The notes under the pieces are model-generated. The model was not told where the DNA came from and did not search any database. It saw only the letters and a list, made by a program, of their open reading frames with translations. The translations under genes and the position numbers were made by a program. A DNA stretch of 64,000 bases from Gammaproteobacteria bacterium LSUCC0096 (lineage in GTDB: Bacteria; Pseudomonadota; Gammaproteobacteria; Pseudomonadales; Litorivicinaceae), in NCBI GenBank assembly GCA_008087055.1, contig VIEA01000002.1:210764-274763 (forward strand), read 5' to 3'. This document shows, in pieces, positions 27,127 to 34,757 of this stretch; the first letter of the stretch is position 1; each line of letters begins with the position of its first letter.

Positions 27127-28323
27127 CTAGTGTGTTACTTCAATGTGGTGTCGTTGATATTCGAACAATAAAGCGACGAGACACATCAGTCCAATTGGAA
27201 AAGCGATCCAGTTCATGGTTTCCCACCCAATGAATTCATAAGCGACGCCTGAACTCAAACTGCCGAATGCAACTGAGCTGAAAAGGATGGTGTCGTTGAG
27301 GCCCTGGGCTGTATGTTTTTCATGCGCTTTGTAGGTTTCGGTCAAAAGAGCGGTTGAGCCAATAAATCCGAAGTTCCAGCCAAGACCCAAAAGTATCAAT
27401 GCGATGTAGAAATGTTCAATTGAGATCCCAGATAAGGCGACTGCAGAGCAAGCCATTAACATTAAAAGTCCTGCTGCGATGATTGGTAGTTTTCCGAAAC
27501 GACTAATGAGCTTTCCCGTAAACAAGCTCGGTACAAACATTGCAAGTACATGCCATTGGATCCCAAGTGCTGCGTCAGATACTTCAAAACCGCAGCCGAC
27601 CATTGCAAGTGGTGCAGCAGTCATAACGAAGGCCATCAAAGCGTAACTACTCGTTCCGCATAAGACGGCAGTGATGAAGGTGGGATCGCGCGCAAACTCT
27701 TTCTTGGTGCGCCCATCTGTTCGCGCAACCTTTTGTTGTTCGGGCACCTGTTTGGGTAGTAGTGTCATGACCAGTAAGCCAATAATAAAGAGCCCTGCCC
27801 CACTCAAAAACGCGCCGGCAAATGGAGTCGGATAGAACAGGTCTTTGTTGTGCAAAACGATTTGCGGTCCAACAACTGCGGCCGCTATCCCCCCGATGAG
27901 AACGCGCGAGATTGCCTGAGACTTGAGAGGTTCATCGACGTAGTCGGATGCTGCAAATCGGTATTGTTGAACAAAACTGTTAGCGCCGCCGGCGAGGATT
28001 AAGCCTACACAAAACCAAATAAAACTATGTTGGAGTATTGCAGCGCCAGCGATCGTAATACCGAAAAATCCTAAAATTGCTCCGACCATGAATCCTCGCT
28101 GCCGACCGATTTTGAACATCAGCAGTGATGCGGGTCCTGCCAATAATGCAACGCCCACGTTGAAACCGCTGACCGGCAGTGTCGCAAGAGATTTGTCTTC
28201 AGTTAGGAGATAGGCGCCGGCGAGTCCACCCAGTGAAATCACGATAGGTGCTACTGAGGCGTTGATCGCGCTTAAGAGTGCATAAAGATTCGCGATTGCT
28301 AGGGTGTTGGTGGGAAATTTCAT
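27127..28323 (-). CDS. MFS transporter
   Basis: A 398-residue membrane protein with about 12 hydrophobic segments and a loop motif FKIGRQRGFMVGA between segments 2 and 3, as in MFS permeases. The second half carries the GKLISRFGKLPIIAAG loop. No substrate can be inferred with confidence; the neighbours (rhodanese, copper genes, fdhD on the other strand) do not decide it. The start region has only a weak ribosome binding site. Confidence 0.85.
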   Translation of the reverse strand: MKFPTNTLAIANLYALLSAINASVAPIVISLGGLAGAYLLTEDKSLATLPVSGFNVGVALLAGPASLLMFKIGRQRGFMVGAILGFFGITIAGAAILQHSFIWFCVGLILAGGANSFVQQYRFAASDYVDEPLKSQAISRVLIGGIAAAVVGPQIVLHNKDLFYPTPFAGAFLSGAGLFIIGLLVMTLLPKQVPEQQKVARTDGRTKKEFARDPTFITAVLCGTSSYALMAFVMTAAPLAMVGCGFEVSDAALGIQWHVLAMFVPSLFTGKLISRFGKLPIIAAGLLMLMACSAVALSGISIEHFYIALILLGLGWNFGFIGSTALLTETYKAHEKHTAQGLNDTILFSSVAFGSLSSGVAYEFIGWETMNWIAFPIGLMCLVALLFEYQRHHIEVTH

Positions 28324-28414
28324 ATGTGACGAGAGGTCTTAGTTTTTCTGCTGAAATGCTTGAAGTGCAGTAGGATAAACCCCAATCACAACGAATAATA
28401 CAACTGAGTTTTCC

Positions 28415-29302
28415 ATGCCGACATTAGATGACATCGGATCATATCGGATCCGGCCTAACCCAAGTGATCCAAAGCTCTCACGAGTTATCGCGGGAGTTGA
28501 CCAATATGGCCAGCCAACCGAAACATCTGTGATTGAGGAGCGTCCTCTCACAATTTATCTCAACTCCCAAGAAATCGTTACAGCCATGACCATTGGCGAT
28601 TACCCTGAATATCTTGCAGTTGGATTTCTTAAAAACCAGGGCATGTTGAAATCCGATGATGTGATCGAAGTGGTCGAATACGACGAAGAATTGGATGTCG
28701 TTGTCGTTCGGACAGAGCGTGAATCGAATTACGAAGACAAGTTGAGTAAGAAAACACGGACATCAGGTTGTGCCGTGGGAACCGTATTTGGCGATATGAT
28801 GGAAGGTGTCGATCAAGTGAAATTGGCGGCAACTCCTGTCCATACATCATGGATCTATCACTTGAGTCATCTCATCAATCGAACACCAAGCTTGTATCTC
28901 GAAACAGGTGCCATCCATGGAACGGTTTTGTGCGAACGGGATGAGCCCTTGGTGTATATGGAAGATGTTGGTCGACATAATGCGGTGGATAAGATTTCAG
29001 GTTGGATGCATCTAGAAGGTGTGTCCCCCGAAAATAAGATGATGTACACCACTGGGCGCTTAACTTCCGAGATGGTAATTAAAACTGCTCTGATGGGTAT
29101 ACCGGTTTTAGTGAGTCGTTCGGGATTTACTGCATGGGGTGTTGATATCGCCAAGCAAGTCGGTCTGACCTTGATCGGACGGATGCGTGGTCGCAAGTTC
29201 ATTTGTTTAAGCGGCGAAGAGCGTTTGGTCTACGACACCGATCCTGATTCGGTTCCAGAAGAAGATAAAAAGCATCGTCGAAAGAGTGCTCTCGATGAGT
29301 GA
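28415..29302 (+). CDS. fdhD: Formate dehydrogenase accessory sulfurtransferase FdhD
   Basis: A 295-residue FdhD. Seen: TIYLNSQEIVTAMTIGDYPEYLAVGFL, GAIHGTVLC, EDVGRHNAVDKI, TGRLTSEMVIK and SRSGFTAWGVDIA. FdhD carries sulfur from IscS to the bis-MGD cofactor of formate dehydrogenase. The usual CxxC loop is changed: the stretch SGCAVGTVFG keeps only one cysteine, as in some non-enterobacterial members. First gene of an fdhD-mobA-mobB-moeA operon on the plus strand. Confidence 0.94.
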   Translation: MPTLDDIGSYRIRPNPSDPKLSRVIAGVDQYGQPTETSVIEERPLTIYLNSQEIVTAMTIGDYPEYLAVGFLKNQGMLKSDDVIEVVEYDEELDVVVVRTERESNYEDKLSKKTRTSGCAVGTVFGDMMEGVDQVKLAATPVHTSWIYHLSHLINRTPSLYLETGAIHGTVLCERDEPLVYMEDVGRHNAVDKISGWMHLEGVSPENKMMYTTGRLTSEMVIKTALMGIPVLVSRSGFTAWGVDIAKQVGLTLIGRMRGRKFICLSGEERLVYDTDPDSVPEEDKKHRRKSALDE

Positions 29303-29918
29303 TCGGATTCTTGGAGTTGTTCTTGCTGGTGGGTTAGCCACCCGCATGGGAGGGTCTGATAAGGGACTCTTGCAGCTCGGACAACAAACGATCCTTGACG
29401 AAGTCCTGGAGCGATTCAAACCGCAGGTTGATGATATTGTCTTAAACGTGAATGGTGATCCGAGCCGATTCGCTGCCTTTGGTTTGCCTTCTATCGCTGA
29501 CTCACTTGGAGGGTATCTCGGCCCGCTAGCAGGGGTACTCTCTGCACTTGAATATGCTCGAGAGCATCGATTTGATTGGGTTGCTTCAGTTGCCGCAGAC
29601 ACTCCATTTTTTCCGATTGATTTCGTGTCTAAATCGCTCGGGAAGGCAGCTGAGTTAAAGGCTCCAGTCATTCTCGCATCAAGCTTTGATTATGAAAAAG
29701 CGAAATGGATGCGTCATCCGACCTTTGGGATTTGGCATGTATCACTGGAGGGTAGCCTGCGCGATGCGTTGCAAAGCGGCATCCGAAAGATTGTCATCTG
29801 GACGGATTCGGTTGGTGGCTCTGAGATTCAATTCGCCCATGAATCTAGCTCTCTTGATCCATTCTTTAATGTGAATACACCGGAAGAGCTCGTGATTGCT
29901 CAACAAGGAGCTCAATGA
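29295..29918 (+). CDS. mobA: Molybdenum cofactor guanylyltransferase
   Basis: About 207 residues, nucleotidyltransferase fold: LAGGLATRMGGSDKGLLQL at the N-terminus, VASVAADTPFFP (metal-binding Asp) and FFNVNTPEEL at the C-terminus. It attaches GMP to molybdopterin to give MGD for formate dehydrogenase. ATG 29295 overlaps the fdhD stop codon by eight bases; a GTG at 29286 is less likely. Confidence 0.94.
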   Translation: MSDRILGVVLAGGLATRMGGSDKGLLQLGQQTILDEVLERFKPQVDDIVLNVNGDPSRFAAFGLPSIADSLGGYLGPLAGVLSALEYAREHRFDWVASVAADTPFFPIDFVSKSLGKAAELKAPVILASSFDYEKAKWMRHPTFGIWHVSLEGSLRDALQSGIRKIVIWTDSVGGSEIQFAHESSSLDPFFNVNTPEELVIAQQGAQ

Positions 29919-30418
29919 TGAATACCCCCGTGTTTGGTGTTGTTGGATGGAAAAACTCTGGAAAAACCACGCTGACAGAGCGGTTGGTGTCGGAGTTTAC
30001 AGCGAGAGGGCTTACCGTCTCCATGGTCAAGCATACGCATCACAATGTCGATGTGGATCGGCCTGGAACAGACAGTTATCGGCATCGGGTCGCTGGAGCA
30101 CAAGAAGTGATGTTGGCTGGCGGCTCTCGGTTTGCGTTAATGCATGAGTATCGCGACCAGCCTGAATTTGAATTGGGTGAACTCTTGAGTCGAATGGCGC
30201 CTTGTGACTTGGTTTTGGTCGAGGGATTTAAAAAGACCCCTATCTCAAAAATTGAAGTGCATCGTAAGGAGCGTCAAACCAGTTTGCTCGCAGAAGATGA
30301 TTCGTCAATTGTCGCTGTTGCCGCTGATTGTGAGATTGCAAGGATTGATATCCCGGTGTTTGATCTCAACGATATAACTTCGATCGCTGACTTTATTTGG
30401 AATCAAATACATGCCTGA
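29915..30418 (+). CDS. mobB: Molybdopterin-guanine dinucleotide biosynthesis protein B
   Basis: A 167-residue P-loop GTPase: Walker A GWKNSGKTT, VKHTHHNVDVDRPGTDSYRH, and LVEGFKKTPISKIEVHR. MobB assists MobA in MGD formation. The start overlaps mobA by four bases (ATGATG; second ATG at 29918 equally possible). Confidence 0.94.
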   Translation: MMNTPVFGVVGWKNSGKTTLTERLVSEFTARGLTVSMVKHTHHNVDVDRPGTDSYRHRVAGAQEVMLAGGSRFALMHEYRDQPEFELGELLSRMAPCDLVLVEGFKKTPISKIEVHRKERQTSLLAEDDSSIVAVAADCEIARIDIPVFDLNDITSIADFIWNQIHA

Positions 30419-31697
30419 AATCCAGCCGCCACCACTTCGAAATGATTGCTTTGCACTGCCACCAGGAGTTGATTGGACACCTGTGGATGAGGCTAAAAAG
30501 CTTCTGAAAGAGGCGCTGTCAACGGTCGTTAGTTCTGGCCATCGTATTCCAGTGGAAGATGCCTGTGACCGTATCTTATCGAGTGATGTCGGGGCAGTAC
30601 GATCAAATCCACCAGGATCGAACTCTGCTGTTGATGGTTATGGGTTTGCGGGCCCCATCCTTGACGGTCCCCAGATCATGGATCTGTGTGAGGGGCGTGC
30701 GGCGGCAGGGGTTCCCTTTTCTGGCCGGGTTGAAAAAGGGCAAGCAGTGAGGATTCTGACCGGGGCGATTTTACCGGAGGGTGTTGATACGGTTGTGCTT
30801 GAGGAAGATTGCACAATCGAGCCTGATCGCATTGCATTCAATGGGCCTCTAAAGCAGTGGTCAAATACCCGTGAAGCGGGCGAGGATGTGATTGTCGGAA
30901 CTCCGATATTCAAAGCAGGCCGGCGATTGACTGCGACAGATCTCTCGCTTCTTGCATCTGCAGGCGTTGCTGAAGTTGAAGTGTTTTCTCGATTGCGTGT
31001 TGGTGTGTTGTCCACTGGCGATGAATTACGGAAGCCTGGTCAGCCAGCAGACGATTGGCAAATTTATGATGCTAACCGCTTAATGCTCCTTTCGATGGTG
31101 CGCGATCTGGGGTTTGAAGCTATAGATCTAGGCCTTGTGGAAGATGTACGTGATACGGTTCGCAATACTCTGAATGAAGGTGCCAATCTGTGTGATCTCA
31201 TTATTACCTCGGGCGGCGCTTCAGCTGGAGATGAGGACCATATTTCTGCGATTTTGAAGTCCGAAGGTCAATTGACCAGTTGGCGTATTGCACTGAAGCC
31301 AGGTCGACCCTTGGCACTTGGTGTCTGGAATGGGACTCCTGTGATCGGCCTTCCCGGCAATCCAGTTGCAGCCTGGGTTTGCACCATGGTTTTTGGGCGG
31401 CCTGCGATGGAAGTGTTAGCGGGTGGCGTCTGGAGAGAGCCGCGTGGCTATGAGGTCATCGCCAATTTCAAAAAAAATAAACGCCGTGGACGCTCCGAGT
31501 ACCTGCGAGCACGCATGAACTCTGAGGGTCGAGTGGACGTCTTTCCATCTGAGGGGTCAGGTCGGATCTCAAGCATCAGTTGGTCTGAAGGGCTTGTCGA
31601 GATTGGCTTTGAGGAAGAAATGATCGAACCGGGCGCAGTGGTTCGATACATTCCGTATGCTGAGTTTTTAAGACCGTCTCAGTCGACTGATCCGTGA
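30411..31697 (+). CDS. moeA: Molybdopterin molybdenumtransferase MoeA
   Basis: A 428-residue MoeA with SNPPGSNSAVDGYGF-like substrate loop (SAVDGY), RILTGAILPEGVDTVV, VLSTGDEL, the TSGGASAGDEDH motif of the catalytic domain and the C-terminal beta-barrel domain IV. It inserts molybdate (or tungstate) into adenylylated molybdopterin. Overlaps mobB by eight bases; its 3' end overlaps the convergent DUF6505-like gene by 19 bases. Confidence 0.95.
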   Translation: MPEIQPPPLRNDCFALPPGVDWTPVDEAKKLLKEALSTVVSSGHRIPVEDACDRILSSDVGAVRSNPPGSNSAVDGYGFAGPILDGPQIMDLCEGRAAAGVPFSGRVEKGQAVRILTGAILPEGVDTVVLEEDCTIEPDRIAFNGPLKQWSNTREAGEDVIVGTPIFKAGRRLTATDLSLLASAGVAEVEVFSRLRVGVLSTGDELRKPGQPADDWQIYDANRLMLLSMVRDLGFEAIDLGLVEDVRDTVRNTLNEGANLCDLIITSGGASAGDEDHISAILKSEGQLTSWRIALKPGRPLALGVWNGTPVIGLPGNPVAAWVCTMVFGRPAMEVLAGGVWREPRGYEVIANFKKNKRRGRSEYLRARMNSEGRVDVFPSEGSGRISSISWSEGLVEIGFEEEMIEPGAVVRYIPYAEFLRPSQSTDP

Positions 31698-32155
31698 ACA
31701 GCAAAGGCTTCTAGTGAAGCGCTTTGAGGGCTATTGAATCGAAATGATTCATGAACTCCTGTTTCATTCAGTGTGCGACTTACCATCAAGAGCGTGTTGT
31801 CATCATGGTCTTCACACATGCTCTGCATGTGATCGAGTTCATCTTTGGCAACGGGTAAGGCGGCATTTAAATCAGGTGCTCCATAATGGTCAATGAAGTG
31901 TTGTGCGAGTTTCTGCGTCAAAGCTTCATATTCACTATCGGTGATTGATGTCACTGCAACGAATGTTGCTCGGCCAAACGATTCGAGCGATAGCCAACCA
32001 TTTGAAAAAGCTTGGCGTGGTTTGCCAGTAAGCTTGCTTTCATCCCAGTTTGAGAACTCAAAGCCTCCACTGATTGCCCATTCGCCCGCATCTGCTGGTC
32101 GCTCGAACACATTGTCATCGGATTCATCAAGTCGGATTGTGCGTGCTAGTTTCAT
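31679..32155 (-). CDS. DUF6505-like protein of formate dehydrogenase cluster
   Basis: A 158-residue soluble acidic protein beginning KLARTIRLDESDDNVFE with AGEWAISGGFEF and GAPDLNAALPVAKDEL. From memory this resembles the DUF6505 family, which neighbours formate dehydrogenase genes in alpha- and gammaproteobacteria; I cannot confirm the family name without a search. Function unknown. It overlaps the upstream ligase-like gene by four bases (ATGA), so the two are translated together. Confidence 0.65.
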   Translation of the reverse strand: MKLARTIRLDESDDNVFERPADAGEWAISGGFEFSNWDESKLTGKPRQAFSNGWLSLESFGRATFVAVTSITDSEYEALTQKLAQHFIDHYGAPDLNAALPVAKDELDHMQSMCEDHDDNTLLMVSRTLNETGVHESFRFNSPQSASLEAFAVHGSVD

Positions 32156-32871
32156 GGTGCCATCTCGTCAATTAAATGATGAATGCTGGTTATTCCGTCT
32201 CGTTTGAGTAAAAGACTTCCGTTTCCATCGGTACCAACAAATGTACCTTCATTCGGATAAACCACATCTGAACCAATTGAGTCACATTTTGCTCTCCAGT
32301 GATCTTGGATCGCTTGATAACCTCTTTCTTCAAATGAGTTGAGCCATACCAGTGAGTGACGAGACCAACTCTCGATGACTTGTGGAACGGTGAGTTCGAC
32401 GCAACCCTCTTCGTGCAACCACGTTTGCGATGGATCTGATCCAGGCTCAATTGATTCTGGTCTTACAAATGGGACCGTTAAGCCCACCACTAACCAATCG
32501 GGAACGGAGTCTGGGTCAGTCGTTGAGGCTTTGAATCGAAGTTCCCCGCACCGCGCTGCGTTCACTTTAAAATGGCATGGCCATACGAAATGGACGGCGA
32601 GCTCAGGCGGTCCAAGTGCACCTATACTATCGGCAAGCGATAACATCAGTGCATGGATAACGGAGATGCTATCTTTTAGGGCCAATTCAGGTGCAAGCGT
32701 GATCGCTGCGCGCAATGTTTCAGAGTCTTCGGCATAAAACACCGTGCCTGGATCACAGCCCATCATGGATGCGCCAACCGCTTTGATGAACGGATCAACG
32801 TCCTTGGATACTTTTTCTCCGGATAACAGGGGAGGAAACGTTGGATCGGTGATCACTTCTCCGAAGATCAC
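32152..32871 (-). CDS. Biotin/lipoate-protein-ligase-like protein
   Basis: A 239-residue protein that resembles a small family of biotin/lipoate A/B ligase-like proteins with a C-terminal beta domain (DUF4444-type): FVWPCHFKVNAARCGELRFK corresponds to the substrate loop area, and EGTFVGTDGNGSLLLKRDG to the C-terminal domain. The canonical biotin-adenylate GRGRxG loop is not seen. GTG start overlaps the Mrp stop. It sits in the formate dehydrogenase accessory block, so a role in its maturation is inferred. Confidence 0.6.
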   Translation of the reverse strand: MIFGEVITDPTFPPLLSGEKVSKDVDPFIKAVGASMMGCDPGTVFYAEDSETLRAAITLAPELALKDSISVIHALMLSLADSIGALGPPELAVHFVWPCHFKVNAARCGELRFKASTTDPDSVPDWLVVGLTVPFVRPESIEPGSDPSQTWLHEEGCVELTVPQVIESWSRHSLVWLNSFEERGYQAIQDHWRAKCDSIGSDVVYPNEGTFVGTDGNGSLLLKRDGITSIHHLIDEMAP

Positions 32872-33719
32872 TTCAGGACCTCACTTGCAATTAACTGATC
32901 AGCAATATCAAGGAATGCCTTTGCTTGCGGGCTCGAAGGCTTCGAGACCACCATCGGTACACCACCATCAGACGCAACTCGAATTGCGAGATCGAGTGGG
33001 ATTTCACCGAGGAATGGCATGCCCTGTTTCTCGGCTTCTGCCTTTGCGCCACCGTGTCCGAATGGGTGGTGTTCTTTACCGCAACCATCACAAACGAATG
33101 ACGCCATATTCTCAACAAATCCAAGCAGTGGCACATTCATCCGTTTGAACATGTCGATCCCTTTTTTGGCGTCGAGTAGTGCGATATCTTGTGGCGTCGA
33201 GACAATGACAGCTCCCGTTACGTTGACTTTTTGACTCAGTGTCATTTGCACATCACCAGTCCCAGGTGGAAGGTCAACAAGAAGGACATCAAGTTGCCCC
33301 CACTGAACCTGCCCTAACATTTGCTGGAGTGCGCCCATCAGCATGGGCCCGCGCCAAATCAGAGCCTCGTCATCAGGCATCATTAGGCCGAGGGACATTA
33401 CGGTTACACCGTGGTTCCTGAGCGGCAGAATTGTTTGGCCATCTGGGCTCGATGGTCGGCCGCTCACACCAAGCATTCTTGGCTGACTTGGGCCATAGAC
33501 ATCAGCATCCAGCAGTCCTACTTTGAGGCCGCGCATTGCAAGCGCCACCGCAAGATTCGCTGAAACGGTCGATTTGCCTACACCACCTTTGCCTGATGCG
33601 ACTGCGACAATATGCTTAACGCCTTTGACCTCAAGCGGTGGTTGCGCTTCTTTTTTTGGGGCCTGTCCGCCGCCATCAGTTGCGATAACACCTGCATCTT
33701 TAAATTGGGGATTGCTCAC
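32868..33719 (-). CDS. Mrp/NBP35-family iron-sulfur cluster carrier ATPase
   Basis: A 283-residue deviant-Walker P-loop ATPase: VASGKGGVGKSTVSANLA, DADVYGPSQPRMLG, LIWRGPMLMGALQQML, DVLLVDLPPGTGDVQMTL and the C-terminal CDGCGKEHHPFG CxxC that binds a bridging 4Fe-4S cluster. These proteins (ApbC/Mrp) load Fe-S clusters onto apoproteins. GTG start with AGGAC. This copy lacks the N-terminal MIP18-like domain and sits in the FDH accessory block, which suggests a dedicated Fe-S maturation role. Confidence 0.92.
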   Translation of the reverse strand: MSNPQFKDAGVIATDGGGQAPKKEAQPPLEVKGVKHIVAVASGKGGVGKSTVSANLAVALAMRGLKVGLLDADVYGPSQPRMLGVSGRPSSPDGQTILPLRNHGVTVMSLGLMMPDDEALIWRGPMLMGALQQMLGQVQWGQLDVLLVDLPPGTGDVQMTLSQKVNVTGAVIVSTPQDIALLDAKKGIDMFKRMNVPLLGFVENMASFVCDGCGKEHHPFGHGGAKAEAEKQGMPFLGEIPLDLAIRVASDGGVPMVVSKPSSPQAKAFLDIADQLIASEVLK

Positions 33720-33739
33720 TTCTATGTCCTGTTGTTTTG

Positions 33740-33937
33740 TTATGGGAGCTCGACTGAGCCTTTCACTTCATGGTGAAGGTCAACCTCATCGCAGCTCAGT
33801 GTGACTGTCAAATTGATACTTGTTAAGTCTGAGCCTGACTCAATTGCGCGCACAGCCTCTTCGATTTTTTGCTGCGAAGTTACACCCACTGATTTTAAAA
33901 ACTTACGCATTGAAAGGTTGAAGTTATCTTCGCTCAT
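33740..33937 (-). CDS. Small DUF6494-like protein
   Basis: A 65-residue acidic protein (MSEDNFNLSMRKFLKSVGVT... ). It resembles small DUF6494-type proteins that I associate with Mrp/FDH neighbourhoods; the name needs a search. The ATG at 33937 is preceded by AGGAGATAGAC, an ideal site, whereas upstream in-frame codons have none. It lies 20 bases before the Mrp-type gene in the same operon. Confidence 0.65.
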   Translation of the reverse strand: MSEDNFNLSMRKFLKSVGVTSQQKIEEAVRAIESGSDLTSINLTVTLSCDEVDLHHEVKGSVELP

Positions 33938-33995
33938 GTCTATCTCCTGTGTCATGATAGTTGTGACGTGTCTCAATCTTACGAGGTGGTGTCAA

Positions 33996-34757
33996 TTGAT
34001 TAGAAAAACAATAAAACTCATTACAGTCGCATGTTTCAGTGCTTTGATGGTCGGACAATCTGGCGCCTTCGCGTTGAGTTTGTCCCACGATAAGGTGATT
34101 CCAGCGGAACTGATCCAATACGTTGTTCCTCGGTTTTCCTTGAAGACTCGTATTCGTTTTGATCGAGTCGATAGCGTTGGTGACATTCAGTTTGTAACGG
34201 AGCGTCCAGAGAGCGGTACCCAAGTGCTCGAATTGATCTCTGGCGAAATGGTTTACATCCGTGCGATGGGGGAGGCGGCTCAGAGCCCCGAATATCGAGC
34301 GTTCGTCGATTGGCTTGTGAGTGATCCGGGTCGAGCAACGATTGCTGACTTTCGGATCGACGGTCGGCAGATTGCAATTCCTGCTGAGGCCCAAGAGGCC
34401 GCACCTGTTGAAATCGTCATTGTTGGTGATCGCGACCATGGGCGAGAGCTTTCGTGGAGTCACTGTCGTCGATGTCATAAAGTCGATCGGGCTGACAAAT
34501 ATGCAGGAATTGGCAATGCGCCTTCGTTTCATGCGATGCGATCGTTTGATGACTGGTACCTGCGTTTTTCGACCTTCTACACAGTTTCTCCGCACAAGGC
34601 GCTGATTTCGGTCAAAGGCTCCGGGATAGAAAAGAATCGCGAGTTGATCACGATTGCACCGATTGACCTTCAAATGAGTGACATCAACGACATCTTGGCG
34701 TTTGTGCATTCGTTGACACCGCTCGACCTGGGCAAACCGATCCAATTCAATCCCTAG
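33996..34757 (+). CDS. Exported mono-heme cytochrome c-like protein
   Basis: About 253 residues with signal peptide (after the TTG at 33996: IRKTIKLITVACFSALMVGQ...FA). One heme c site CRRCH near residue 160 and a later methionine-rich region (HAMRSF, IDLQMSDINDILAFV) that could supply the axial Met. The first 140 residues have no recognised domain. TTG start with GAGGTGG upstream. Divergent from the DUF6494-like gene; its stop codon interlocks with that of the polyferredoxin gene (shared CTAG). Confidence 0.75.
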   Translation: MIRKTIKLITVACFSALMVGQSGAFALSLSHDKVIPAELIQYVVPRFSLKTRIRFDRVDSVGDIQFVTERPESGTQVLELISGEMVYIRAMGEAAQSPEYRAFVDWLVSDPGRATIADFRIDGRQIAIPAEAQEAAPVEIVIVGDRDHGRELSWSHCRRCHKVDRADKYAGIGNAPSFHAMRSFDDWYLRFSTFYTVSPHKALISVKGSGIEKNRELITIAPIDLQMSDINDILAFVHSLTPLDLGKPIQFNP

